Shown here: positions 8,617 through 17,444 of the stretch, one piece after another | How positions within the stretch are numbered: the first letter of the stretch is position 1 | Layout of the letters: each line of letters begins with the position of its first letter | Source: Candidatus Geocrenenecus huangii | GTDB lineage: Archaea; Thermoproteota; Nitrososphaeria_A; Caldarchaeales; Wolframiiraptoraceae | Length of the DNA stretch: 64,000 nt | NCBI GenBank assembly: GCA_023268155.1 | Contig: JALNKM010000001.1 | Span: 124,001-188,000 of the forward strand | Direction of reading: 5' to 3' | Notes under the pieces: model-generated | Told to the model about the DNA's origin: nothing | Database searches by the model: none | What the model saw: only the letters and a program-made list of their open reading frames with translations | Program-made: the position numbers and the translations under genes

Positions 8617-8815
8617 ACATACTCGATCCGATTAGGAGGCATTACGGTCGACTAAACTAAATTAGTTAGTCTTACCGAGCCGGATAAAAAGAAAAACCGT
8701 AGAGGTCATGAGACGTGGAACAAAATATGAATAAAAATATTAATGGCGAAAGAGAGTATGCTTGATTTAAAGTATTTAAAGTGTCTTTTCTTAGATTGCT
8801 TGCTGGAGAGATAAA

Positions 8816-11608
8816 TTGTCGCAAGGATCAATGGTCACGTTTGATAAACTCCGCGGCCCAGAAACGTATTCCCTAGAATTTTTCAGAGAAAGAGGATATG
8901 TTAGGAAAAAATGTAGAATATGTGGGGAATACTTCTGGACAGTGAATCCTGATAGGGATATATGCGGCGAGTCGCCGTGCGAAGAATATAAATTCGTAGG
9001 CAAGAATCTGGCAAGAAAACAGGTAGATGTTAAAGGATCAAGAGAATTGTTCCTAAGATTTTTCGAGAGGAGAGGTCATCAGGTTATCAAGCCTTATCCT
9101 GTCGTAGCTAGATGGAGGACAGACATGTTCTTGACCGATGCAAGCATTGTAGATTTCCAGCCATTCGTTACTTCAGGTATAGCTCCACCCCCAGCAAACC
9201 CTCTAGTTATCAGCCAACCATGTATAAGACTGGTCGACGTAGATAAGGTTGGGCTAACATTTGGGAGACACTTAACAATATTCGAGATGGGGGGTGCACA
9301 TGCCTTCAACTATCCTGACAGGGAAGTTTACTGGAAAGAAGATACTGTAAGATACTACCATGAATACGTTAGAGAAGAATTCGGAATACCTGAAGAAGAA
9401 ATAATCTACAAGGAATCTATATGGAGTGGTGGAGGAAACGCTGGCCCATGCTTCGAGACTATCTCCTATGGCTTAGAACTAGCCACTCTAGTATTCATGC
9501 AATACAAGACTCTAGATAGCTGGCTGGTAGAGCTACCGATCAGGACTGTGGATACAGGTTATGGAATAGAAAGATTTGCATGGTTCAGCCAAGGAACTCC
9601 GAGTTGCTTCGACGCAATCTATGGTAGGCTTTATCCAAAGTTGGAGAAGATACTTGAAGTACCTAAACCAGACCGGAAGCTTCTAGAAGCATACTCACCG
9701 TACACGGCTCTAGTAGTTCCGAAAGCCAGCCAGACTATTCATGATGCTAGAAGAATAGTATCAGAAAGGTCAGGGATACCTTTAGAAGTAATTGAGAAAG
9801 AGATAGTTCCCCTTGAAAGAGTCTACGCACTCCTAGATTACTCTAAATCTATAACCTTCATAATCGGTGAGGGGGTGGTACCATCAAATGTTAAAGTCGG
9901 CTACCTAGCTAGACTACTCATTAGGAAAGCCTGTAGATTGTTAGAGTTACTTAATTCTGGAGATAAACTCATCGAACTAGTAGACCTACAAATAGATCAC
10001 TGGGGTGGAGATTTCCCGCATCTAGTTGAGGCGAGAGATGAGATAGTCGAAATAGTCGAGTCAGAAATCAGAAAATTCAGAGAAACAATTCAGCGTGGAG
10101 CATCCTATGTAGAGAAAGAGCTCAATCAATTAAAGAATAAGACAGACACTGTGCCTCCCGACTTCTTGGTAAGGATGTATGATGAGAAGGGTTTAACGCC
10201 AGACTTCGTCAAACAGATAGCTGAAAAAATTAATGTGAAGCTTAGTATCCCTGAGAACTTTTATGAACTCGTAGCTTCCAGGCATCTTAGAGCAGTCGAA
10301 ACATCAACGCAGGATTGGATAAAGATCCTTGAAGAAAAAGTAAAGAATCATCCAGCTACGAGGAAGCTATACTATGAGAAACCTACGGAATTCAGTTTTA
10401 AGGCAAGAGTCTTAGGAGTTGTAGACGATTACGTTATTTTAGACCAGACGTTATTCTATCCAACGAGTGGGGGACAAGCATCAGATAAGGGATTCCTAAG
10501 ATGGGGGGAGAGTGAAGCAAGAGTTGAAGAAGCTGTTCTCCTCGGCGGTGGAGTAATCTTACATAAAGTACAGGGCGGTACTCCACCGGTCGGGATAGAC
10601 GTTATAGGAGAATTAGACAGAGATAGAAGGCTTAGGTTGATGAGGCATCATACTGCTACCCACATAGTATTGGGGGCCGCTAGGAGAGTCTTGGGAAAAC
10701 ATGCATGGCAGGCGGGAGCGGAGAAGGAGCCTGATAAAGCTAGGCTCGACGTATACCATCATAAGAGATTGTCCAGAGAGGATTTGAATAAGATTGAGAA
10801 TCTAGCTAACGATGTTGTTGCAAGCCGGCTTCCAGTCATCGTCAAGTGGATGGATAGGAATGAAGCTGAGAGGATTTACGGATTTACATTGTATCAGGGA
10901 GGAGAAGTTCCATCGGCTATAATAAGAGTGGTAGAGATACCTGGCTGGGATGCAGAGGCATGTGGAGGGATACACTGTGAAAATACTGAGGACGTAGGAA
11001 TAATCAAAATACTGAGAACAGAGAGGATACAAGAGGGTGTTGAGAGGTTCATCTTCTCAGCAGGCGTATCCGCGCTACCATATCTCCAGGAAAATGATAG
11101 AATAATTTACGAAGCATCTTTGACGCTTAAATCTTCTCCGCAAGACCTCTTAGAGAAAGTAAGAGAACAGCTAGAGGAAGTTAAAGAATTCAGGAAGAAG
11201 ATTCACTCGTTATCAAAGATTATCGCGGATTATAGAGCCCGAGAACTATCTAGTAGACCGTTGAGGATTAGGGGCGTGGAGGCATACGTGGCCAGAGAGG
11301 TTGGCGGAGATAAAGAATATGCTTTCATGATTTCCGACAAGTTGATGGAGAAGGCCGGACCGAAATGTATTGTACTTGTTTACGGGTTCGAGAGGCCAAA
11401 TTTACTCGTAGTATCTAATGAAGAAGCTCAATCCCAAGGTGTTCATGCTGGAAAGATGGCTGAAGAGCTTACGTTAAAGTTGAGTGGGAGGGCAGGTGGG
11501 CAACCCAGGATAGGTCAGGGAACATTAGATAGAGATGTAGATGAAGAAGCCTTGAGGCTCGTCGTCGGTGAAATATTATCCCATATGCTCGGAGAACAAC
11601 CTACGTGA
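8816..11608 (+). CDS. alaS: Alanyl-tRNA synthetase
   Basis: Charges tRNA-Ala and edits mischarged Ser/Gly. At 930 residues it is a full-length archaeal AlaRS: an N-terminal zinc-ribbon-like extension ('CRICGEYFW', 'CGESPCEEY') and the class II core ('GAHAFNYPDREVYW', 'SGGGNAGPCFE', 'DTGYGIERF'). The editing domain has the zinc ligands 'HHTATH' (about residue 615) and 'CGGIHC' (about 720), and the C-terminal oligomerisation domain ends with 'GRAGGQPRIGQG'. Start is TTG at 8816, five bases after GGAGAG; ATG at 8831 is possible. A TATA-like sequence (about 8772-8781) precedes it. The gene ends nine bases from the stop of convergent L10. Confidence 0.97.
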   Translation: MSQGSMVTFDKLRGPETYSLEFFRERGYVRKKCRICGEYFWTVNPDRDICGESPCEEYKFVGKNLARKQVDVKGSRELFLRFFERRGHQVIKPYPVVARWRTDMFLTDASIVDFQPFVTSGIAPPPANPLVISQPCIRLVDVDKVGLTFGRHLTIFEMGGAHAFNYPDREVYWKEDTVRYYHEYVREEFGIPEEEIIYKESIWSGGGNAGPCFETISYGLELATLVFMQYKTLDSWLVELPIRTVDTGYGIERFAWFSQGTPSCFDAIYGRLYPKLEKILEVPKPDRKLLEAYSPYTALVVPKASQTIHDARRIVSERSGIPLEVIEKEIVPLERVYALLDYSKSITFIIGEGVVPSNVKVGYLARLLIRKACRLLELLNSGDKLIELVDLQIDHWGGDFPHLVEARDEIVEIVESEIRKFRETIQRGASYVEKELNQLKNKTDTVPPDFLVRMYDEKGLTPDFVKQIAEKINVKLSIPENFYELVASRHLRAVETSTQDWIKILEEKVKNHPATRKLYYEKPTEFSFKARVLGVVDDYVILDQTLFYPTSGGQASDKGFLRWGESEARVEEAVLLGGGVILHKVQGGTPPVGIDVIGELDRDRRLRLMRHHTATHIVLGAARRVLGKHAWQAGAEKEPDKARLDVYHHKRLSREDLNKIENLANDVVASRLPVIVKWMDRNEAERIYGFTLYQGGEVPSAIIRVVEIPGWDAEACGGIHCENTEDVGIIKILRTERIQEGVERFIFSAGVSALPYLQENDRIIYEASLTLKSSPQDLLEKVREQLEEVKEFRKKIHSLSKIIADYRARELSSRPLRIRGVEAYVAREVGGDKEYAFMISDKLMEKAGPKCIVLVYGFERPNLLVVSNEEAQSQGVHAGKMAEELTLKLSGRAGGQPRIGQGTLDRDVDEEALRLVVGEILSHMLGEQPT

Positions 11609-11617
11609 AATCCTAGG

Positions 11618-12484
11618 TTACGTCTTTGAATCTACTTTCTCTTTCAGTTTTCTAGCAACAGCTTCAGCTCTTAACAAGATCTCCCCTATTACTTCTCTGA
11701 TCGGTAGACCTACTTCAACCGCTAATATTCTAGCTTCTCTATGGGCTTTGATTATTAGAGTCTGAATAGTCTCTCTAGTTACATACGCTATATCGATCGC
11801 TAGCTTAATAGCAAGGCTGTTCGCCTCGATCACCTCGTTCTTCATCTTCTCCAAGTCTATCTCAAGATCTTTCCCTGAGATTACTACTCCGTCTTCATAA
11901 CCCTTATCGATTGTTATACCTTTCATCACTGCTTTAATGTTTAATCTAGCTAGCAGCGAAGCTAGTAGAGGGGAGATCTCATCGCCCTTCTTAGCAACCA
12001 CAGTATCCTTAGCGATCCATATTTGTCCGCCTTCTATCTTAGTTGGTATCTTTAATTTTCCGAAATCGCTTAGAACTGGACCAGGTGGAAGACCAGTATT
12101 CATCTCAGGTACGACTATATCTATGTCTGCCTTCTCTCCTGCTTTAGCATGCATTAAAATCTTGTTTTTATCAAAGAGTAACTTTAGCTTAAACAAGCTT
12201 ACATCTGAGAAGATAAAACCAGCACTCGATTTCAAATCTTCCACAAGCTTGACCAAATCTTTTTTACCAGTTTTCTCAGCAGCTTTAATGAATAAGGTTT
12301 TCTTGGCAACCCTTATCGTACAGTAGCCTCTAAGCTTCTTCCTGATCTCATGTAGCAGGTTGGCTCTAAGACCAGATAGATTAAAGACGGCGACTACAGG
12401 ATACCTATTGATAAGTTCCGCTAATTCTTCTACTTCTTCAGCCTTCCATTTCTGTACTTTTGAGACGAGAGTCTGCCCGGACAA
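11618..12484 (-). CDS. rpl10: Ribosomal protein L10 (P0), without the acidic C-terminal tail
   Basis: Base of the ribosomal stalk, binding 23S rRNA, L11 and L12 dimers. The rRNA-binding part ('VAVFNLSGLRANLLHEIRKK') and the P0 insertion domain ('NTGLPPGPVLSDFGKLKIPT') are clear. L12-binding helices follow at the C-terminus. The protein stops at 288 residues with 'KEKVDSKT' and lacks the charged linker and L12-like terminal peptide found in many archaeal L10 proteins. Start is TTG at 12484 in a region with its own TATA-like element (about 12540-12548). A 9-base inverted repeat (12486-12494 and 12558-12566) brackets the promoter and leader. Confidence 0.93.
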   Translation of the reverse strand: MSGQTLVSKVQKWKAEEVEELAELINRYPVVAVFNLSGLRANLLHEIRKKLRGYCTIRVAKKTLFIKAAEKTGKKDLVKLVEDLKSSAGFIFSDVSLFKLKLLFDKNKILMHAKAGEKADIDIVVPEMNTGLPPGPVLSDFGKLKIPTKIEGGQIWIAKDTVVAKKGDEISPLLASLLARLNIKAVMKGITIDKGYEDGVVISGKDLEIDLEKMKNEVIEANSLAIKLAIDIAYVTRETIQTLIIKAHREARILAVEVGLPIREVIGEILLRAEAVARKLKEKVDSKT

Positions 12485-12675
12485 GTCCAGCTGAACGCCT
12501 CTCTAAACTCTCCTAACTCACAAACTCTATATCCTCATCTACTTAAAAAACCTAAAATCAGCTGGAGAGAAGGACTTCTATATTCCTTTCTCGATTCTGC
12601 TCTTAAGATATCTACAGGTCACAATCTGCTATCCCATGTAACGTTATTAATGAAAAAGAGTCCATATATGAAGTT

Positions 12676-14244
12676 TTAGAAGATTATCTTTAAGAGATCT
12701 TTTAATTTTACTGTCTTCAGAACATTTACTAGGAATACTAAGAACCCTGTAGCCATCATGAATGCTCCAAGAGAGGCTACCACCATGTAGGGTTCATATA
12801 GTCCCAAACCCATCGGGTAGAGAGTTCTCCTCAACATGCCTAGAGTTCCCGCCAACCCCATGCTCAAACCCATCACTAATCCACCTACACTCCACAGTAT
12901 CAGATGAATGTTACCTAGTCTATCACTGAGATTTTTACCTGTTAGCAGTGGGAAGAGAGCATAGATCGCCGCAAACAATGTTGAGGATAATCCTACGAGT
13001 AGTTGTATGTGCCCATGGATACCTATCACCCATTGAGTATTGTGGAAGAACCTATTTGATGCATAATTTGCTTGTATTATACCTGCTAGACCTCCTACCG
13101 CATAGCCAGTAATCGATACAAGAACAAATTTCAGGGGCATGTTGTACTTTACAGGTCTGGCGAACCATATTGTCGCAAGTACTGCGAACATTGTGAGACC
13201 CATAGTTAAAAGCTCTCCCCAAGTAAATATCTGCCCCTGTATCTGTAAGAAGATTGGCTGAGGCGTATCTGCAAGCATATGGTGATTCCATACGAAGAGA
13301 GAAACGACCAGATCTGCCAATATAACTGTTCTAACAACATTTTCACCGTATAATGTCCTATTTAGTAATAATGGTACTAGGAGATACCATGTGCCAGCAG
13401 TAAAGATGAGCACATTTCCATCCGCTATTAAGTCTAAACCCCACCAGAAGACGTTCTTGTATACTAAGGGGTCAACCATGCTTGTTGATAGAGAGATCGA
13501 GGGGGCAAGGTTCCCTATCGCGAATGCCGCTAATAGTATGCCTACTCCACCGATAACGAACGCATTTAGTGTAGTATCCACGCATCCTCTAAATACGGCG
13601 ACGACGAAAACAGGGTAATTGAATGCTTTAGAAGTATATTGAGGTATACCGGTTATCTTTGCTTTAATCTTGTCTAGGTTGAAGGCTGTTGTGAGAAGTT
13701 CTTTAATGATATACCATGGGCTGGCTGGTCCTCCATCCATCTGCCTAGCTGGAAGGAATATTGTTGCGAACATGTTTCCAAAGAATACGAGTACTCCTCC
13801 TAGGATTAGTCCGACACCTATTCCAAACGCTAGTATAGAGTATAAGTCCCATCCAATGATAGTGTATGCTACTGGTATGGGCCAGTACAATGTGTAGAGC
13901 GGAGCATAATGTGTAAGAAATGTTGTACTCCAAACTGCTATCAGGCCTGTTAGCATCATCCAGAAGCTCAGGTATGCAGCTTTCTTGCTATAGATATCTT
14001 TCTTGAGAATGTAGGGTACGAGGAAGTAGAATGCGCCCATCACTGCCATGTAAGCCCATCCATATACTCCTACAAATGGGTGAGCGGTCATCATGGAGTA
14101 GAAATGCTTTTCATCAAAGAACTCTACAAGAGTATTCATCAACCTAAGCCTCATCAATATTCCTTCTATCCCAGCCAATGCCAAGAAGACTAATGAAACG
14201 ACCACGAATCTGATTGAAATTCTCTTCCTCTCTTCTTCATCCAC
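12676..14244 (-). CDS. Heme-copper reductase subunit I with an altered CuB site (NO-reductase-like or divergent oxidase)
   Basis: Twelve-helix catalytic subunit of the heme-copper superfamily. Directly visible: low-spin heme ligand H55 in 'MTAHPFVGVYGW', CuB pair H321-H322 in 'WNHHMLAD', and heme ligands H410 and H412 in 'GIHGHIQ'. The position of the first CuB His (H in HPEVY of oxidases, HLWVEG of NorB) is Asp 271 ('FWWGLDLIADGN'), fifty residues before the pair, as expected for an aligned site. There is no Tyr following that position, so the oxidase His-Tyr crosslink is absent. 'MGAFYFLVP' resembles NorB. A NOR clade with a carboxylate replacing one CuB His has been proposed from genomics (as I recall, gNOR), and this may be a member. 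It is a pair with subunit II, seven bases upstream. Confidence 0.85.
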   Translation of the reverse strand: MDEEERKRISIRFVVVSLVFLALAGIEGILMRLRLMNTLVEFFDEKHFYSMMTAHPFVGVYGWAYMAVMGAFYFLVPYILKKDIYSKKAAYLSFWMMLTGLIAVWSTTFLTHYAPLYTLYWPIPVAYTIIGWDLYSILAFGIGVGLILGGVLVFFGNMFATIFLPARQMDGGPASPWYIIKELLTTAFNLDKIKAKITGIPQYTSKAFNYPVFVVAVFRGCVDTTLNAFVIGGVGILLAAFAIGNLAPSISLSTSMVDPLVYKNVFWWGLDLIADGNVLIFTAGTWYLLVPLLLNRTLYGENVVRTVILADLVVSLFVWNHHMLADTPQPIFLQIQGQIFTWGELLTMGLTMFAVLATIWFARPVKYNMPLKFVLVSITGYAVGGLAGIIQANYASNRFFHNTQWVIGIHGHIQLLVGLSSTLFAAIYALFPLLTGKNLSDRLGNIHLILWSVGGLVMGLSMGLAGTLGMLRRTLYPMGLGLYEPYMVVASLGAFMMATGFLVFLVNVLKTVKLKDLLKIIF

Positions 14245-14250
14245 CTAACA

Positions 14251-14832
14251 TCATCCCCCGACTACTCTAATCGCGTCCGGGAAATACAGGTAGGGATGCT
14301 TCGGGCCACTGTATTCTGTAGACCTCACGTCATAGTATCCGGGCTCATCGAATATCCATACTATCCGATTCACATATGGATTAGGTACAACCTGCATCTG
14401 GAAAACCATGAGTCCATCCTTCTTGAATACTCCGAAACCATAAACCAGGTCTTGAGATATTACTATGAACTCTACCGGGACTCCGGCTGGAATAGTTATC
14501 GGTTTCTCGGGGAAAACGAATTCATAGTTTCTTACTTCTATCGTAATAGTTATTTTTGGTTCTTCTTTAAGCCATAATGCATATTGTGAAGATGGAAGTA
14601 TCGGAGATAACATGAGTATGTTCCCGACAACAACTATTATGAATAAGAAGATAAGCCATCGCTTTTCTCCTTTCTCCATGCCTTTCTTTTCTGCATGCCC
14701 TTCATTGGCCGGGTTGGGTCTTCCGCCCCCTCTTTTTCGTGTAATGATGTAGAATGCTATTATGAAGCCTATCACAATGGATATCATAACAAAATAAACT
14801 ATCTCTATGAAGACTTGTGGAGCCATATCCAA
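14251..14832 (-). CDS. Heme-copper reductase subunit II-like cupredoxin protein lacking the CuA ligands
   Basis: Two membrane spans (about residues 8-30 and 58-77) are followed by an extracytoplasmic cupredoxin domain. The CuA motif is degraded: the first His is Tyr 131 ('SQDLVYGFGV'), the two Cys are Ser 171 and Ser 175 ('STEYSGPKH') and the Met position is Leu 182; only His 179 remains. The protein therefore cannot hold a normal CuA centre, so electrons must enter subunit I by another route. The overall fold and gene order still identify it as the partner of the subunit I gene that follows on the same strand. Loss of CuA is known in quinol oxidases and some NO reductases. Confidence 0.85.
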   Translation of the reverse strand: MDMAPQVFIEIVYFVMISIVIGFIIAFYIITRKRGGGRPNPANEGHAEKKGMEKGEKRWLIFLFIIVVVGNILMLSPILPSSQYALWLKEEPKITITIEVRNYEFVFPEKPITIPAGVPVEFIVISQDLVYGFGVFKKDGLMVFQMQVVPNPYVNRIVWIFDEPGYYDVRSTEYSGPKHPYLYFPDAIRVVGG

Positions 14833-14897
14833 TAATTAATATTGAATTGATTAAAGATAATCGTGGGATGCAAAATGTTGCACCTATTCTATATTAA

Positions 14898-15554
14898 TTA
14901 CTCGTCGAGAGTCTTTTCCACAACCTTTTTTATAGCATTTCTAATAATCCTAGAGGCTGTAGAAGAATCTACTCCAACCAAGAATGCTAGGTCTTTTAAT
15001 CTCGCACTCCTTTTACTCCCCAGGCAGCCTATCCTCAAAGCTGCTGAGAGAACTTCCCTCTGCCTCTTCGTCAACTCATGATCTTCATAATCTCTGATTG
15101 AGATTGTTTCTACACTTAGATCAGCCTCCTTCAAATCCTCTAAAACCCGCTTACAGAATAGCCTTCCTGGAATTATCATTGTTGTAATAACGCCTAGAGA
15201 TCTTACATAGTATATGGATTCGACGATTACTGGTAGACGAGAGAAGATTCTGCAGGATGTACAGCTTTCAGTACTTATCCATAGGTAATTGTTCGGCAAG
15301 ACCATGTAGGAGCCTGGAATATCTAAGCGTTTACTAATCCTTATCTCTCCATAGAGTTTTAGGAGATGGGTAGAAGACTTCTCGCTTATTCTGACTTTTC
15401 TGAATTGTGCTTCTATAGCCTTATTCTTCAAGAATTCTACAACTTTACAATCGCTGTTTCTTATCAGGATCTTTGCGATCTTTAAACCAAGTTTATGCTT
15501 CAAGCTCCAGCTTACAACTATTCTTACTCTGTTGATAAACTTTCCTCCAATCAA
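14898..15554 (-). CDS. HTH_10 (bacterio-opsin-activator type) transcription regulator with a CxxC motif
   Basis: The C-terminal ~52 residues (161-212: 'LTKRQREVLSAALRIGCLG' onward, ending 'STASRIIRNAIKKVV') are a clear HTH_10 domain as in haloarchaeal Bat and many Thermoproteota regulators. The N-terminal part is a ligand-sensing-type region with 'STESCTSCRIF', placing Cys at 98 and 101. It follows rpl1 by 12 bases on the same strand and precedes the heme-copper genes, so it could control them. The TTG start at 15554 is uncertain because a GGAGG sits just inside the frame. The effector is unknown; a redox or NO signal is only an inference from context. Confidence 0.78.
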   Translation of the reverse strand: MIGGKFINRVRIVVSWSLKHKLGLKIAKILIRNSDCKVVEFLKNKAIEAQFRKVRISEKSSTHLLKLYGEIRISKRLDIPGSYMVLPNNYLWISTESCTSCRIFSRLPVIVESIYYVRSLGVITTMIIPGRLFCKRVLEDLKEADLSVETISIRDYEDHELTKRQREVLSAALRIGCLGSKRSARLKDLAFLVGVDSSTASRIIRNAIKKVVEKTLDE

Positions 15555-15566
15555 TCTACACGACTT

Positions 15567-16223
15567 TTACAATTCTACCTTGATAGGCTTACCCATAGTC
15601 TTCTTGACATATATCGAGTTTACGTTCTTGAAATGCTTCTCCAATTTATCCGAGACCTTAGAAACTATTGTTAAGGCATTCTCTACAAGAGCCTTCGTAT
15701 CCATACTTTCTAAGCCTATTTTACACATGGCTTGAGGGTTCTTCCTCACACTCACCGTTACCGTTCTATAGTACTTCTTAACTAGGTCTGCTATGTTTGA
15801 CCCGGGAGGTATCGGGACGGGTCTTTTGCCCCTGCCTCCAAGAACTGCTCCAAGAGCCTTCGCTGCTAAACCCATTAGAGGAGGATCCACTAGGAAGTAA
15901 TCATATTCTGAAGCAATCTTCTTCGCTAATCTCTTATTCCCAACAAGAGATTCCAGCTCATTTCTCTCTACTACTCTACTTACTTCCTTGAGCTTCTTTG
16001 CTTCGGAAGCTAAAGCGCTTCCAGCTATAACGCATATCTTCCTCCCATCTCCTAGACCGTTCGGAAGCTCTATATCTTCCACGAACCTATTCTCAGGCTT
16101 CTTCAAATCTATCCCCTTAACGTTTATTATCAATTCTATGCTCTGCTCAAATTTCCTAGATACTCCATCATTCTTAGCTTGTTCAATAGCTGTAGCCAGG
16201 CTTGCTTCTAGCGTTCTCAACAT
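15567..16223 (-). CDS. rpl1: Ribosomal protein L1
   Basis: Forms the L1 stalk on 23S rRNA; archaeal L1 also represses its own mRNA in studied species. The family signature around residues 108-135 ('EYDYFLVDPPLMGLAAKALG' then 'RGKRPVPIPPG') is intact, and the length (218) is normal. ATG start at 16223. The 210-base gap to L11 carries a good TATA box (about 16271-16283), so L1 has its own promoter. In most archaea L1 is followed directly by L10; here the HTH_10/heme-copper cassette lies between them. Confidence 0.95.
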   Translation of the reverse strand: MLRTLEASLATAIEQAKNDGVSRKFEQSIELIINVKGIDLKKPENRFVEDIELPNGLGDGRKICVIAGSALASEAKKLKEVSRVVERNELESLVGNKRLAKKIASEYDYFLVDPPLMGLAAKALGAVLGGRGKRPVPIPPGSNIADLVKKYYRTVTVSVRKNPQAMCKIGLESMDTKALVENALTIVSKVSDKLEKHFKNVNSIYVKKTMGKPIKVEL

Positions 16224-16270
16224 AGCTCTTCTCTGATAGTTGACGGATTCAGGTTAATTTAAGAATTTCT

Positions 16271-16283
16271 CATTTATATAAAC
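16271..16283 (-). promoter_or_regulatory. TATA box of rpl1
   Basis: Read on the minus strand, the sequence gtttatataaatg lies about 50 bases before the L1 ATG. This gives a leader of roughly 25 bases. Confidence 0.5.
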
Positions 16284-16432
16284 ATTCCGAGATACTTTTT
16301 CCGAGTGAGCTCCAAATACATAGAAGATAAATAGATCAAATTGACTTAGACTCTCTTTATCTATCCCTTGGTAGCTGGATTTATCTCGGTCTAGTTATCT
16401 GTGATTGGATAAGGTTTTCCATTATTTGAGTT

Positions 16433-16921
16433 TCAAGTTTCTTGTTTTAGTTTGTTATCGTGAGCTCCGGAATCTATCTCTCTTATTACTTCTTTCGGGT
16501 TTTTGCCGTCTACTATGATGCCCATGCTTAGACATGTTCCAAGAACCTGTTTTACAGCTGCTTTCAAGGTCTTAGCACGCATATCATTCATCTTCATCTT
16601 AGCTATCTTTATAACTTGGTCTAAACTGACCTGACCAACATTTTCTCTACCGGCCATTTTAGCACCCTTCTCTACGCCGGCTTCTTTCACGATCAAGGCA
16701 GTAGTTGTAGGTGTACCAACGACGACTTTGAATTCTTTAGTATCGGTATTTACGGTTACTTCTACTGGAACCCTCATTCCTTTAAATTCTGAAGTAACTC
16801 TATTTATCTCTTCAACAATCTGTAAGACGTTTACGCCTAGGGGTCCTAGAGCTGGCCCTATTGGTGGACCAGCATTAGCTTCACCGCCTGGTACTAGGAA
16901 TCGGATTGTTTTCTCAGGCAT
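16433..16921 (-). CDS. rpl11: Ribosomal protein L11
   Basis: Binds the GTPase-associated centre of 23S rRNA with L10. The N-terminal proline-rich loop 'GGEANAGPPIGPALGPLGVN' is diagnostic, and the C-terminal RNA-binding domain contains 'GTCLSMGIIVDGK'. Length 162 is normal for archaea. Its ATG (16921) lies two bases after the nusG stop, so the two are co-translated within secE-nusG-L11. Confidence 0.97.
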   Translation of the reverse strand: MPEKTIRFLVPGGEANAGPPIGPALGPLGVNVLQIVEEINRVTSEFKGMRVPVEVTVNTDTKEFKVVVGTPTTTALIVKEAGVEKGAKMAGRENVGQVSLDQVIKIAKMKMNDMRAKTLKAAVKQVLGTCLSMGIIVDGKNPKEVIREIDSGAHDNKLKQET

Positions 16922-16923
16922 TC

Positions 16924-17433
16924 TTAACCACTCTCCCTAGCTGGTTGCTGGGCTACCCTAACCTGATCTGCTGAGATAGAGATTGGGAGTGGGAATGTAG
17001 CATCGGTAGGTTCTATCGTAAGCTCATTTTTAGGTTTATCTATTCTTACTACTTTGCCGTATATTCCTCTTAAGGGTCCAGCAACTATCTCAACTATGTC
17101 TCCGATAGAGATCATCTCGATTATAGGTTTCTCTACTAGGTGCTGGATGATCTCATCCTTCTTGACCACCAGTATAGGTCTAGATTTTACATGTCTAATA
17201 CCTTGAGTTATCAATGAGACTTTTTCTTTACTTTCAGCTTCGATGAAGATGTATCCCTTAATATTTGGTAGAGTTATAATAGAGTAGATGCCTTCTTCGA
17301 TTATTTCTCTTCTCAATGTTTTCCCATCCTCTATGATTTCTCTAACGATCTTGCTTTCAATTATCTTCGCTACATTCCTCTCCTGTCCAACCGTTACCTT
17401 GATTGCAAAGTATCTTGGAGACTTTTCAGACAA
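16924..17433 (-). CDS. spt5: Transcription elongation factor Spt5 (NusG)
   Basis: Processivity factor that clamps RNA polymerase together with Spt4. The NGN domain (residues ~8-95, 'YFAIKVTVGQERNVAKII' and 'IKGYIFIEAES') is followed by a KOW domain ('GDIVEIVAGPLRGIYGKV', about 105-160). Start is TTG at 17433, shortly after the secE stop. It is the middle gene of secE-spt5-L11. Confidence 0.95.
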   Translation of the reverse strand: MSEKSPRYFAIKVTVGQERNVAKIIESKIVREIIEDGKTLRREIIEEGIYSIITLPNIKGYIFIEAESKEKVSLITQGIRHVKSRPILVVKKDEIIQHLVEKPIIEMISIGDIVEIVAGPLRGIYGKVVRIDKPKNELTIEPTDATFPLPISISADQVRVAQQPARESG

Positions 17434-17444
17434 TTCCGGTCTAC

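Noticed and set aside
12676-14832. Ordinary cytochrome c oxidase
   Set aside because: The first CuB His, the crosslinking Tyr and the CuA cysteines are all missing, so a standard oxidase assignment is not supported.
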